This document shows positions 24,325 through 34,308 of a DNA stretch of 64,000 nt, one piece after another. The notes under the pieces are model-generated. The model was not told the origin of the DNA. It saw only the letters and a list, made by a program, of their open reading frames with translations, and made no database searches. Position 1 is the stretch's first letter; each line of letters begins with the position of its first letter. A program made the position numbers and the translations under genes. This stretch comes from Saprospiraceae bacterium (GTDB lineage: Bacteria > Bacteroidota > Bacteroidia > Chitinophagales > Saprospiraceae): assembly GCA_020628095.1 (NCBI GenBank), contig JAHDFP010000009.1, forward strand, positions 1-64,000. The letters run 5' to 3'.

Positions 24325-27066
24325 ATGAAACCAATTAAGTTTCTCCTTCTCATCTTTTATATAATTCTTAATAATTATGGATATAGCCAGTCTTTGTCTG
24401 GTCGATTAATAGATGAGCAATCTGGCGAAACGGTAGATAAGACGACCATTAATGTCAATGGTGTCGATTACGAATCCAATAGTGATGGCTCATTCATTAT
24501 AACACCGCCTGCGGCTGAGATATATCAGTTATCCATACAGATGGAGGGTTATGATGAGTTTACACTGGAGATAGAGCGCATAGGAGATAATAATATCAAT
24601 CTAGGGATGCTCTTTATGGAGCGAGAGACAGATCAGAATGTCATAGAGCGATTTGCTATAGATGATCTGGACATCTTGACGGGTGACCCCGAGTTTTCGA
24701 GTCTTCTGACGGCGGCTTGGGATCCTTTTGACTCTAAGGCGCAGTTTAATTTTACGATGACAAGGTATGTACCACGGGGACTGACCAGAGATCATAACCA
24801 GATATATCTTAATGGACTTTCTTTTAATAATCTGGATGATGGGACTTATGCCTGGAGATACTGGAGTGGACTCAATGATGTGTTTCGATCGAGATATGCA
24901 CAGTTTGGTCTTAATATGCCAGATTACGCGGTCGGTGGTATAGCAGGTGTTACTAATATAGACCTTAAGGCTTCTGAGATGCGCAAGGGAACACGTCTCA
25001 ATATGAGCTACACTAACCGCTCTTATAATTACAGAGGAATGATAACTCATGCCAGTGGATTGCAGAAGAACGGCTGGGCTTATGCCTTCTCTCTATCTAA
25101 GCGATATGGAGAATCAGGATTTATAGAAGGGACTTATTATGATGCCTATGGGTATTTTGCCTCTATAGAAAAAAGAATAAACAATAAGCACATATTCAAT
25201 CTGGTGATGCTCGGTACGCCTACGGTCAGAGGGCGTGGTAGTAGCACGACACAGTTTATGTATGATCTGGTCGGTGATAATTTTTATAACCCAAATTGGG
25301 GTTTTCAGAATGGAAAAGTGCGTAATTCTAGAGAGTACAGATTCCATCAGCCAATAGGAATCTTGTCACACAATTATAATCTATCAGACAAGACTCAGAT
25401 TTCTACCTCCTTAGCCTACCAAACGGGCAAAAATGGTTCTACAAGATTAGAATGGCTCGAAGCGGCTGACCCAAGGCCAGATTATTATAAAAAATTACCT
25501 TACGAAAATCGCGATAACCCAGCGGTGGTAGATGCGATCACAGAGCAGTATCAAAATGACGTCAATGCCAGACAGATCAACTGGGACAGGTTATATCAGA
25601 TCAATTATGGAAGACAATATCTCGTCCGAGATCCTAATGGAGATGCAAGTCAAAATTTCAGAGAAAATATATCGGCCTATGTTGTCGAAGAGCAAAGATT
25701 TGATCTGACTAAGCTGAGCTTTCAGTCACATGTCAACCATCAGCTCAAAGAAAATATGACGCTAAGTGCTGGTGTGAGCTTCGTCGCGGACAGGCAGCAT
25801 ATACATAAGGTGTTAGATGATCTACTGGGTGGAACTTATTTTCTGGATATAGATGATTTTGCGTTCAGAGATTTTCCAAGTGATTATAATAGAGTACAGA
25901 ATGACCTCAACAATCCTAATAGACTAATAGAGGATGGGGATGTATTCGGCTATAACTATTATCTGCATAATCAGAGGGCTAATCTGTGGTCTATCCTCAA
26001 TATCAAAAATAAGCGTATAGATTATTCTCTATCAGCAGAGCTGAGGCACAATAGATTCTGGAGAGATGGTATATATCGCAACGGTAAGTTTCCTGACGAA
26101 TCAGAAGGCAAGTCAGAAGTACAATCCTTCCTCAATGGAGGGCTAAAAGCAGGCATGACCTATAAGATAGATGGACGTAACTATGCGTATCTCAATGCGA
26201 CGTATCAGTCGAGAGCGCCATACTCAAGATATTCTTTCGTTGCACCACAACTGCGTAATGCCATCGTACCTAATATTACCAACGAGGTTATCTATGGTGG
26301 TGAAGTAGGCTATATCCTGAGGTACTCAGGATTCAATGCGCGAGCGACGGCATATTATTTTGATAGCAATGATGCTATAGATTATATTCCTTTCTATCAC
26401 GATGATTTTAGGAGCTTCGTGAATTATTCCGTACGAAATATAGATAAGATCAATTATGGTATCGAGTTAGGCGCAGATATAAAACTCAGTCGAGTGCTTA
26501 CGCTCGGTGTGGCCTCTTCTCTGGGAGAATATTACTATGATTCGAGGCAGTCGGTATCGGCTATACAGAATAATACTGGGGAGCAACTCTTTGATAACAG
26601 GACAGTATACTCTAAGGGTTTCAATGTAGCAGGCGTACCGCAAGTGGCTCATAATCTATCTCTGTCCTATAGGTCTCCTGACTTTTGGGGATTCACCTTG
26701 ACGGCTAATTACTTTGATGATATATATATTGACTTTAATCCTGACCGACGAACAGCAGAGGCTCTATCAGGAATCAGTAATATAGAGCAGGCAGACTTAT
26801 GGCGATCAGTGATAGACCAAGAGAACTTTGGTAATGGATTGTTGTTTGGCATATATGCCTTTAAGTCCTGGAAATTAGAAAATGATAGTTATATCGCCAT
26901 TAGGGCGACTGTAGATAATATATTGGATGTCAGAGATTTTAGAATCGGTGGTTTTGAGCAGTATAGATTTGACTATGCGACTAAGGATACGGATAGATTT
27001 GCACCGAGATATTTCTATGCCTATGGCAGACAATTTTTTATTAACCTCACCTATACTTTTCCATAA
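24325..27066 (+). CDS. TonB-dependent outer-membrane receptor
   Basis: This 913-residue receptor has a signal peptide (about 1-22, ending YGYSQ) and a carboxypeptidase-regulatory-like domain (about 23-95: LSGRLIDEQSGETV, SDGSFIITPP). A plug region follows (about 110-230, with QIYLNGLSFNNLDDG and GGIAGVTNIDL), then a long barrel of aromatic-rich beta strands ending in YTFP. It should import a large or scarce ligand using TonB energy. Its stop overlaps the next ATG by 1 nt (TAATG), so it is coupled to the DUF5689 lipoprotein, its likely surface partner. The divergent secreted EEP enzyme suggests a nucleic-acid or phosphate-derived ligand. Confidence 0.9.
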   Translation: MKPIKFLLLIFYIILNNYGYSQSLSGRLIDEQSGETVDKTTINVNGVDYESNSDGSFIITPPAAEIYQLSIQMEGYDEFTLEIERIGDNNINLGMLFMERETDQNVIERFAIDDLDILTGDPEFSSLLTAAWDPFDSKAQFNFTMTRYVPRGLTRDHNQIYLNGLSFNNLDDGTYAWRYWSGLNDVFRSRYAQFGLNMPDYAVGGIAGVTNIDLKASEMRKGTRLNMSYTNRSYNYRGMITHASGLQKNGWAYAFSLSKRYGESGFIEGTYYDAYGYFASIEKRINNKHIFNLVMLGTPTVRGRGSSTTQFMYDLVGDNFYNPNWGFQNGKVRNSREYRFHQPIGILSHNYNLSDKTQISTSLAYQTGKNGSTRLEWLEAADPRPDYYKKLPYENRDNPAVVDAITEQYQNDVNARQINWDRLYQINYGRQYLVRDPNGDASQNFRENISAYVVEEQRFDLTKLSFQSHVNHQLKENMTLSAGVSFVADRQHIHKVLDDLLGGTYFLDIDDFAFRDFPSDYNRVQNDLNNPNRLIEDGDVFGYNYYLHNQRANLWSILNIKNKRIDYSLSAELRHNRFWRDGIYRNGKFPDESEGKSEVQSFLNGGLKAGMTYKIDGRNYAYLNATYQSRAPYSRYSFVAPQLRNAIVPNITNEVIYGGEVGYILRYSGFNARATAYYFDSNDAIDYIPFYHDDFRSFVNYSVRNIDKINYGIELGADIKLSRVLTLGVASSLGEYYYDSRQSVSAIQNNTGEQLFDNRTVYSKGFNVAGVPQVAHNLSLSYRSPDFWGFTLTANYFDDIYIDFNPDRRTAEALSGISNIEQADLWRSVIDQENFGNGLLFGIYAFKSWKLENDSYIAIRATVDNILDVRDFRIGGFEQYRFDYATKDTDRFAPRYFYAYGRQFFINLTYTFP

Positions 27067-28376
27067 TGAGAAGATTTAATTCGTTCGTAGTTTTATTAGT
27101 GAGTCTTTGTTTTTTGAGTAGTTGTCTTGACAGAGACTTTGATGAGCCGCCGTTGGGTGGTGCGGATCCAGCCATAGATCCTGCTGATATAATGACTATG
27201 GCTGAGCTGTCTGATATTTATCAGAATGGTCAGATTGTCAAAATTAATTCAGACAAGTATTTGTCAGTCGTCGTATCGGCTGATGACAGATCGGGTAATA
27301 TCTATAAGACCTTGATCGTAGAGGATGAGTTTGGAGGTATTAACGTGCAGATAGACGATTTCGAGTTATGGAACGAGTTTCCAGTGGGTCGTCGGATTTT
27401 TATAGACTTATCGCAGTTATATATATCGGATTATAATAATCTGCCGCAGATTGGTTTTGAGCCATATCTGGATGATGGTGAGGAGCGTATGTCCCGTATT
27501 CCGTCGGAGTTAGTAGATGACTTTATTATAGGCGGGTCTTATGACAATGAGGTGACACCTCGTACTGTCAGGATCGGTGATATCAATTCTTCTTATCTCA
27601 ATACACTTATCAAAATAGATGATGTAGAATTTTTAGACGATGAGCTTAATTTTGATTTTGCAGATGCCGCTAATCTAAGAACGCTCAATAGGAATTTGCA
27701 AGATTGCTTTGGCAGCGAAATCGTAGTAAGAACTAGTGGATATGCAGATTTCGCAGGAGAGAGATTGCCACAGGGAAAGGGTAGTATAACTGCTGTCCTT
27801 GGTGTATTCGGTAGAACTTATCAGTTGACTGTAAGAGATGTTACAGAGGTACAACTTGATGGAGATCGCTGCTTTGCAGATACAGGAACAAGTGGAGGGC
27901 TTAGCCAGCAGTTTGATAATATGGAAGATTTTGAGCCATTAGACTTTGAAGGATGGACTAATGTTGCCACTAAAGGCACAAGAGTCTGGATCAAGAAATC
28001 TTTTTCTGGTAATGGATTTGCTGAGACTGAGGCTTATCAAGATTCCAATGCGGAGACAGAGTGTTGGCTCATTACACCTGAGATTAACACGGCCGAAACA
28101 AAGACTATGAGGTTCTTGTCAGCGATGGCTTTCTATAAGCATGATGGTCTAGAGGTGATGATCTCCACTGATTTTTCAGGAGACCCTAACGCGGCGACTT
28201 GGACAGACCTTAATACGACTTTGGCCTCATCTGGTCAAGATAATTATGACTGGGTAGAGTCTGGAACGATTAATCTGGAGTCATACGGATCTAAGGTCTA
28301 TGTGGGCTTCAAATACTCTGGTACTTCTGCGCAGAATACAACCAAGTTTAGAATAGACGACCTCTTATTCGAGTAG
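27066..28376 (+). CDS. DUF5689 lipoprotein with C-terminal jelly-roll domain
   Basis: The 436-residue protein has a lipoprotein signal (CFLSSC, Cys20). DUF5689 covers about residues 40-275 (TMAELSDIYQNGQIVKI, YLSVVVSADDRSGNIYKTL, GGINVQID, LPQGKGSITAVLGVF, YQLTVRDVTEVQL), a two-part OB-like fold. The last 150 residues are a choice-of-anchor/DUF5017-like jelly roll (FEGWTNVATKGTRVW, ECWLITPEIN, KVYVGFKYSG, FRIDDLLFE). Such lipoproteins are usually exposed on the surface and capture ligand for the partner TonB receptor, whose gene overlaps this one by 1 nt. Confidence 0.88.
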   Translation: MRRFNSFVVLLVSLCFLSSCLDRDFDEPPLGGADPAIDPADIMTMAELSDIYQNGQIVKINSDKYLSVVVSADDRSGNIYKTLIVEDEFGGINVQIDDFELWNEFPVGRRIFIDLSQLYISDYNNLPQIGFEPYLDDGEERMSRIPSELVDDFIIGGSYDNEVTPRTVRIGDINSSYLNTLIKIDDVEFLDDELNFDFADAANLRTLNRNLQDCFGSEIVVRTSGYADFAGERLPQGKGSITAVLGVFGRTYQLTVRDVTEVQLDGDRCFADTGTSGGLSQQFDNMEDFEPLDFEGWTNVATKGTRVWIKKSFSGNGFAETEAYQDSNAETECWLITPEINTAETKTMRFLSAMAFYKHDGLEVMISTDFSGDPNAATWTDLNTTLASSGQDNYDWVESGTINLESYGSKVYVGFKYSGTSAQNTTKFRIDDLLFE

Positions 28377-28392
28377 AATATTGGAGAACAAT

Positions 28393-29112
28393 ATGGACAT
28401 CGAAGAATCGGATCTATTTAGATTCAAACAATTCGTTGTCTATAATCCGCGCAATGTATTCCGTGTCAATACGGATGGTGTCTTATTAGGCGCATGGTGT
28501 GATATAAGGCATTCGCGCCATGTATTGGATTTGGGTTGTGGGACAGGCGTCATTGCGCTGATGTTATATCAAAGAAATCCCAAACTTAAGCTGACGGCTA
28601 TAGATAATAACAAGGATGCTATCTCGGCCAGTAAGGTGTCGTTGGGGCTTAATAATATTAAGGATATAGCGCTACAGCACACTTCCTTTTATGATGTAGA
28701 TATAGAAAAACTCTCTTGCGATCATATAATAAGTAACCCTCCTTTCTTTTTAGATGGAAGTCTTCCTACGGAAGAAGTCCTTCACAATGCCAAGCATAAT
28801 TTTTCCTTTGAGGACATGATGCATAAGCTCCATGCGCTATGTTCTAAGCCACGTTATATAAGCATGATAATGCCTCCAGATACTTTTACGCATTATATCG
28901 ATCTTGCCATGTCTATCGGTTACCGATTAGTAAGAAAAAGACAAGTCGTGGATAAGCAAAATGTTCCGATCAGAATTCTCAGCACCATTGAGTACCGACC
29001 AGATAACGACTGCCAGATAATAGAGCCTAACTTACTTATCCAAACGGGAAAAAACCGAAACTACACGACCGATTACAAAGAGTTAACTAAGGACTTTTAC
29101 CTTAATTTTTAA
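28393..29112 (+). CDS. trmN6: tRNA1(Val) (adenine37-N6)-methyltransferase-like protein
   Basis: I set the start at ATG 28393 with a GGAG-like site 9 nt upstream; a TTG at 28381 is also in frame. The 239-residue product is a class I SAM methyltransferase of the YfiC/TrmN6 group. It has FKQFVVYNPRNVFRVNTDGVLLGAW at the N terminus, motif I VLDLGCGTGVIALML, and the N6-adenine motif NPPFF. The family methylates A37 of tRNA-Val in Escherichia coli. Its 3' end overlaps the convergent subtilase gene by 11 bp. It is separated by 16 bp from the DUF5689 gene, so it may ride on that transcript. Confidence 0.88.
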   Translation: MDIEESDLFRFKQFVVYNPRNVFRVNTDGVLLGAWCDIRHSRHVLDLGCGTGVIALMLYQRNPKLKLTAIDNNKDAISASKVSLGLNNIKDIALQHTSFYDVDIEKLSCDHIISNPPFFLDGSLPTEEVLHNAKHNFSFEDMMHKLHALCSKPRYISMIMPPDTFTHYIDLAMSIGYRLVRKRQVVDKQNVPIRILSTIEYRPDNDCQIIEPNLLIQTGKNRNYTTDYKELTKDFYLNF

Positions 29113-30679
29113 CGTATAAAAACTTCGTCGATATAAGGTCGGAATCGTTAGAAAGAGTGGCTATATAGACCCCTGTAGTCTCTAATATGTTGTCATCGAG
29201 ATTGATAACTTTATCTCCGAAAAGGGTAGGGAATAACTTAGAAGAATAAACAAGTTGCCCCAGTGGATTATAGATGAAAAACTGATGCTCTTCTAGTCGA
29301 TCTGTTTCATATACAAAGCGCTTGTTGTCCGTGGCGTTCTGAGAATAAAGAGCTTTTATATCTAATGGGGCCAGTGCGGATTCTCCACAGAATTCTGTCA
29401 GACTCAATGCTGAATTAAGCACATTGACTCTACCACCAGATACTGTTTCTGTCAAGCTGTTATTTTGATCTACGTTCTCTATGAGTGCGTTTTTGACCTC
29501 CCTTGCGGCAGCGACAGGATTAGCTTCTATAAGATCCTGTAACTCATCACAATCTAATGTATACAATAATGCGGCCGCGCCAGCAACATGAGGACTGGAT
29601 GCTGAGGTGCCAGGTAAGTTGAGGTAAGTGCCATTGACATCCGTGGTTATAATATCGGTACCCGGTGCACCGATGTCTACTGATATTTTGCTCTCCGCGG
29701 AGTCTCTTATTTTAAGGTCTTCCTTGCTCGTGTTAGTGACTGTTATAAGAAACTCACTATCACATAGAGTCGGCATGTCTCCATCCTCTTCTGGTATCAG
29801 TTCTTCGTTAGCGACGGCAGCTACGGATAAGACACCGACAGTACCTAGCCTTTCGTAAGCCTCACACCATCCAGGGAATCTATCAGGAAATTCGTTGCGT
29901 ATCCCACCAGAGAAGTTATTGACGACGATATTAGCACCAAACTCTCCGTCCGTATCCATGAAGAGTTTTTTCATTTCATACACATAGTCTAATGCCTGCA
30001 AGAGTTCGCCGACACTATTGACATCACTGATAGCAAGCATCTTCATATTCCACGTAATTCCTGTGATACCAATATCGTTATCTCCTTCGGCACCGATGAT
30101 ACCAGCGACCTGTGTACCATGACTAAGCGATACATGTTCGTCATTCAGTAGCTTGGCGCTAAATCCTCTATAATCATCTATGTACCGATTATTGTCGTTG
30201 TCTATGTTGTCATTAGGTATCTCACCCTCGTTAGTCCACCAGTTATCTATCAGATCAGGATGGTCCATATCGAATCCATCATCCAGCACAGCGATCACGA
30301 CAGGTGTCCGTCCTGTCGGGACCATACCCGTTGTCTCAGTCCATACTTCTTCCAGCCCTATTCTTGGTAGACTCCATTGCTCTCCGTAACGAGGATCGTT
30401 GGGGCTAATCCGCTTTTCGAGTTTTTGATCTTTGAATATTATTACTGCTGGCTGATCTTCGTACCTCTTATGTAGATCTTTTATAGTGGCGTCACCAGCA
30501 CTAAGCGCATACATATAGGGATTCTTAAATATCCTTCTTATGTCAGAAGTTTCTTGATGGGACTTGAGAGATGTGAGGTCTAAAGGCTCTGGTGAATAGA
30601 TAATCCAGTTTTGTTGCCCGTAATTATCTACAGCGTTCGATAAAAAGTAAGAAAGAATGAGAAGTTTGATGATTTTCAT
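29102..30679 (-). CDS. Secreted subtilisin-like serine protease (S8) with C-terminal sorting domain
   Basis: This 525-residue protein has a signal peptide (about 1-21), a prodomain-like stretch (to about 95) and an S8 domain. The catalytic triad is Asp133 (IAVLDDGFD), His187 (SHGTQVAGI) and Ser359 (GTSASSPHVAG), with oxyanion Asn near 255 (VVNNFSGG). The last 80 residues (YETDRLEEHQFFIYNPLGQL, NLDDNILETTGVYIATL) look like a T9SS type A sorting domain, although the usual YPNP box is missing. It is probably an extracellular degradative protease. The stop region overlaps trmN6 by 11 bp. Confidence 0.92.
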   Translation of the reverse strand: MKIIKLLILSYFLSNAVDNYGQQNWIIYSPEPLDLTSLKSHQETSDIRRIFKNPYMYALSAGDATIKDLHKRYEDQPAVIIFKDQKLEKRISPNDPRYGEQWSLPRIGLEEVWTETTGMVPTGRTPVVIAVLDDGFDMDHPDLIDNWWTNEGEIPNDNIDNDNNRYIDDYRGFSAKLLNDEHVSLSHGTQVAGIIGAEGDNDIGITGITWNMKMLAISDVNSVGELLQALDYVYEMKKLFMDTDGEFGANIVVNNFSGGIRNEFPDRFPGWCEAYERLGTVGVLSVAAVANEELIPEEDGDMPTLCDSEFLITVTNTSKEDLKIRDSAESKISVDIGAPGTDIITTDVNGTYLNLPGTSASSPHVAGAAALLYTLDCDELQDLIEANPVAAAREVKNALIENVDQNNSLTETVSGGRVNVLNSALSLTEFCGESALAPLDIKALYSQNATDNKRFVYETDRLEEHQFFIYNPLGQLVYSSKLFPTLFGDKVINLDDNILETTGVYIATLSNDSDLISTKFLYVKN

Positions 30680-30776
30680 ATAGAACGCTTTACCATATAA
30701 AGTTAGTTATTATTGCCAATAAGAATGGCTATTATTCCCTTCTATGCGCATCCATGACAAAAAACCATCGCTGTCT

Positions 30777-31661
30777 TTATTCTGTATCGACTATGACCAG
30801 TTTGTTTTTAGTCGCGCAAATACGGGAAATATTTTTGACTCCGTAATTACTGAGATCAACGATCTTTTCCCAAGATTTATTTCTGGATTTAGGATTGTAG
30901 CGGTATAGTACAGCGCCTGATCCCATGAGTATCGAGTTGTCATTGAGTAACTCAAAATCCTCCTTGCCTTTGATGGTCTGTATAATGGTCTGATTACGAT
31001 TGGTCTTAGAGTCGTACTCTTTGATGTACCATTCGTCATCCGTCTGCTTGTGTACGAATAGAAGATTACCTTTATTATTCTTCTTTAGAGATCGGCCGAT
31101 CTTGTCTATGACAATTTTTCTTCGCTCACTTTTAGCATTAGCAATTGCCAGATTATGGTGAGGTGCCTCCACTAAGAATAAGGCAACTGTCTCATCATCC
31201 AACCAATTATAGTAACCGACATTGCTGGTATTATTTAGAAATCTTTTGGCATAACCGATACCGTTATCGGGATATGCGCTGAGCGTTTGTGTCTTGCCAT
31301 CTGCTTCTACACGTACGCAGCTTATTTCTTCTGAGTTGGGTATTTTAGCAGGGGAGTATTCCTTTTCGTCGGTATAAGTAACTCTCGTCAGTGTCTCTTC
31401 GAATAGATCAAATTTGGCAATCTCCGTCTGATCAGCCGAATAGTAGTTAGTGACAAACAAGATTTGATTTTCGTCCAAAAAGTATGGTTGATTATTATAA
31501 CCACCATCATTGAAAGATGTCAAAAACTTGGGTGACTTAATGTTAATCTTACCACCGCCCTTGGTCATATTAAATAAGTACAGATTGGTGGCAGGCAAGT
31601 CCTGAGCCAATCCGCTCAGCGACATTATCATGCAGATAAATAGAGTTATTGGTTTAGTCAC
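30777..31661 (-). CDS. Exported TolB/propeller-like protein, unknown function
   Basis: This 294-residue protein starts at GTG 31661, giving a signal peptide (MTKPITLFICMIMSLSGLAQ). The mature part is beta-propeller-like, with repeated strands such as QILFVTNYYSADQTEIAKFD, GNLLFVHKQTDDEW and SILMGSGAVLYRYNP, resembling TolB/PD40 blades. Its start overlaps the lepB stop by 8 nt (GTGACTAA serves both), so it is translationally coupled to signal peptidase. Function unknown; a periplasmic sensing or binding role is possible. Confidence 0.72.
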   Translation of the reverse strand: MTKPITLFICMIMSLSGLAQDLPATNLYLFNMTKGGGKINIKSPKFLTSFNDGGYNNQPYFLDENQILFVTNYYSADQTEIAKFDLFEETLTRVTYTDEKEYSPAKIPNSEEISCVRVEADGKTQTLSAYPDNGIGYAKRFLNNTSNVGYYNWLDDETVALFLVEAPHHNLAIANAKSERRKIVIDKIGRSLKKNNKGNLLFVHKQTDDEWYIKEYDSKTNRNQTIIQTIKGKEDFELLNDNSILMGSGAVLYRYNPKSRNKSWEKIVDLSNYGVKNISRICATKNKLVIVDTE

Positions 31662-33258
31662 TGCTTGCTGATTTAAACATTCTATTAAATCTTATTCCGT
31701 TGGATATTTTGGCATTTTTAGTAGAGAACCAGATGAAAAGAGGCTTGCCAACAATATGGTCATAAGGCACGAATCCCCAACTGCGAGAGTCTTCACTATT
31801 ATGTCGGTTGTCACCCATTGCCCAGTAATAATCTTGCTTGAAAGTGTACTCTGTTGCCTGTTCTCCATTGATAAAGATTTCCCCACCTTTCATCTCAAAA
31901 TCATTACCCTCATATACAGAGATGATACGTCTATACAGAGCAATGTTCTCTGCAGATATAGACACAGTCTCTCCAGCCTTAGGTATCCATATAGGGCCAT
32001 AATTATCTATGGACCAATCGGGGAAATTTTTAGGATCGTGAGGGAAGTTTTGTAATGGACTCGGTGCATGCTCGACAATCTTCAGTTGTATTTTGTCAGA
32101 GAGTCCCTTGAGTGCGTCATGCTGTTCTTGGTTGATGTATAATCCAGATGGATTTTTAGGGTTGCCTCTGTAGCTGGTTAGTGTCTGGGCGATATTGAGT
32201 TGTTCTAGCTTTTTAGGGCTAACGTTACCGCCGATGCCCGAGGCCGCATAAGCATATTGTATATGTTTAGGGTTTTTGGTTTGCTCACCATTTATATGGA
32301 TTTGCCTATTAATAATCTGCAAGGTGTCACCTGGTAAGGCGACGCATCTTTTGATGTAATGATCTTTTTTGTCTATAGGTCTGACCACATAATCATTTTT
32401 GCGCATCATTTTGCCTAACTGCGGATCTTGGATCGCAATGGATTTGTTTCTGGTGACTTGTCCGAGGGTGTATGATCTTTGGTCTGTGATGAAAACTGTG
32501 TCACCTACAGGCCAGTTAAAAACAAAGGGTTTGTTTCTTTTGATATTCTCCAGTGCGGGAAGTCGGTGGTATCCTAATTTTGGTTTTTTAAGATATGATT
32601 CTGTATTAAGTATGGGAATTTGGTTATGCACTAGCGGAAGCATCGCAACGGTCATCGGCGTTCTTATACCATAGCTTGGCTTAGATACGAATAGGAAGTC
32701 ACCGACCATCAATGAGCCTTCCATAGACGGAGTCGGTATCACAAAGGCTTCTATGAGAAACATTCTTATAAATGCTGCAGCGAATACAGCGAAAAAAATG
32801 GACTCTATCCATTCGCGACCGCCTGATTTGATATAAGGACTATTTCTTTTGAGCTTATCTATTTCTCGTTTGTTTCCAGATTTTCGAGCTTCGGTTAGCT
32901 GTGTTATAAATTCTTTTTCCTTGATGTAATTAGGTCCATCATATTCTGCCTTGTCCTTATGCAACCAATAAAAGGCAGCAGGAGCATAAAATACAGCCGC
33001 CGCAGTATGCGATAATTTGTACTTCTTAAAAGAGCGCATCATATTGACCGCCATGCCAGCGAATATGAAGATATTGACTATAGGAATCAAAAAGAGTAAT
33101 GCCCACCAAGAGGGCCTTCCGACGATCTTGCACCATTCCACAAAATTGACCCCTGGTATCAAGCCTTTAACTGCATCTACACCAGCTTTAGGAAATAGGA
33201 AGTATAGACTGATGCTCAGTAAGATATACGAGAGCACAAAGAAAATAAGTATAGACAC
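31654..33258 (-). CDS. lepB: Signal peptidase I with long N-terminal membrane extension
   Basis: The 534-residue enzyme has S26A hallmarks: nucleophile Ser178 in PTPSMEGSL, general base Lys303 in YIKRCVALPGD, and the C-terminal GDNRHNSEDSRSWGF box. It removes signal peptides from secreted preproteins at the outer face of the inner membrane. Before the catalytic anchor helix (about 150-172) it carries an extra 145-residue part with about three hydrophobic helices (1-22, 50-73, 84-99) and a charged linker, of the DUF5684 type seen in Bacteroidota. Total length is well above the usual 250-350 residues. It overlaps the downstream propeller gene by 8 nt. Confidence 0.93.
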   Translation of the reverse strand: MSILIFFVLSYILLSISLYFLFPKAGVDAVKGLIPGVNFVEWCKIVGRPSWWALLFLIPIVNIFIFAGMAVNMMRSFKKYKLSHTAAAVFYAPAAFYWLHKDKAEYDGPNYIKEKEFITQLTEARKSGNKREIDKLKRNSPYIKSGGREWIESIFFAVFAAAFIRMFLIEAFVIPTPSMEGSLMVGDFLFVSKPSYGIRTPMTVAMLPLVHNQIPILNTESYLKKPKLGYHRLPALENIKRNKPFVFNWPVGDTVFITDQRSYTLGQVTRNKSIAIQDPQLGKMMRKNDYVVRPIDKKDHYIKRCVALPGDTLQIINRQIHINGEQTKNPKHIQYAYAASGIGGNVSPKKLEQLNIAQTLTSYRGNPKNPSGLYINQEQHDALKGLSDKIQLKIVEHAPSPLQNFPHDPKNFPDWSIDNYGPIWIPKAGETVSISAENIALYRRIISVYEGNDFEMKGGEIFINGEQATEYTFKQDYYWAMGDNRHNSEDSRSWGFVPYDHIVGKPLFIWFSTKNAKISNGIRFNRMFKSASSD

Positions 33259-33332
33259 TTAACTATTTTTAGTTCAGCACAAAGATACTAAACCATATCT
33301 GTTATAGGATTCTTAATTAAGATAAGATAGAG

Positions 33333-33371
33333 GCATTGGCGGATAAAGGGGTGAGACTTATCCACCAATGC
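33333..33371 (-). terminator. Terminator hairpin after the second PorP/SprF gene
   Basis: GCATTGGCGGATAA (33333-33346) pairs with TTATCCACCAATGC (33358-33371) over 14 bp with one G-U or mismatch position and an 11-nt loop. It lies 12 nt downstream of the minus-strand PorP/SprF stop and closes that two-gene unit. Confidence 0.7.
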
Positions 33372-33382
33372 TTCTTAGCCTA

Positions 33383-34306
33383 TTAGTCTTTATCTATACA
33401 ATAACCGATATAAAACTCAAATCCTGGTCCTGCATTAAAGATTTCTCCTGCATTGATGCCTGCGACGGCACCTATTTTTAGTCTGGAATACCTCTGTCCG
33501 ACATCATTCAAGATGACGCCACCGTTGATAGACAGATCATTGACAGTGGAGTAGTTGATGCCTGCCCAGAAGGTTTCTTCCATTTCGTATTTGACACCAA
33601 AAATGATATCCTGTAATTCTGGTGCTGTATAGTTCAATTGTATAGAGGGCTCTAACATAAAATCGTACCCAAATATCTTCGTACCAAGATTAGCGAAATA
33701 ATGTCTCTCTTGCGGAGATGTTCCATTATCGAGTATCAGTTCGTTTTCCATAAACTGCATAATCGAAAATCCTAAATAGAAAATATTCTCGTCATCCCAT
33801 TCTTCGTCATAAGAGAAATATCCAAAGCCGAATCCTACGGATGGATTGAATGCCGTAGAACTCATCTGCATGAGTAAAGGGTCCATCTCCTGGAAGGCTT
33901 TGAGGCTCGTCGGATCGAATTTGTACTGATATAAAAATGTCTGTATACCCAGCGCCAGATGATCGTCATCCTTAAAGAGTTCTCTTAACTTATAGTTATA
34001 ACTCAACTCTAAGCCAAACTTGCTTATCGGACCGGTCTGATCTGATACGATGGCTGCTCCTGCACTCATATTCATATCCACAAATGGATACTGTATACTG
34101 ACGAAGGCCGTACTCGGGGCATTATTAAATCCGACCCATTTTTTTCTAAAAAAACCTGTAAACTCCAAATCTGTACCTGGTGCCACAAAGGCAGGATTAT
34201 AGATATGATGGAGTTCTTGTAATACGGATGTATATGGTAATTGCTGCGCCTTTGCTCCGTGATAAGAGACAAACATAAAGGCGAATATGTATATTATTTT
34301 CTTCAT
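33383..34306 (-). CDS. PorP/SprF family outer-membrane protein
   Basis: This 307-residue protein has a signal peptide (about 1-20, ending GAKAQ) and the family start LPYTSVLQELHHIYNPAFVAPGT. Barrel strands follow (FFRKKWVGFNNAPSTAFVSIQYP, VGFGFGYFSYDEEWD) with an acidic middle (DDENIFYLGF). It follows the 2398-residue type B cargo gene with a 2-bp gap and is surely co-transcribed, which repeats the SprF-SprB logic. It is clearly diverged from the PorP-like protein at 1816. Confidence 0.92.
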   Translation of the reverse strand: MKKIIYIFAFMFVSYHGAKAQQLPYTSVLQELHHIYNPAFVAPGTDLEFTGFFRKKWVGFNNAPSTAFVSIQYPFVDMNMSAGAAIVSDQTGPISKFGLELSYNYKLRELFKDDDHLALGIQTFLYQYKFDPTSLKAFQEMDPLLMQMSSTAFNPSVGFGFGYFSYDEEWDDENIFYLGFSIMQFMENELILDNGTSPQERHYFANLGTKIFGYDFMLEPSIQLNYTAPELQDIIFGVKYEMEETFWAGINYSTVNDLSINGGVILNDVGQRYSRLKIGAVAGINAGEIFNAGPGFEFYIGYCIDKD

Positions 34307-34308
34307 GA

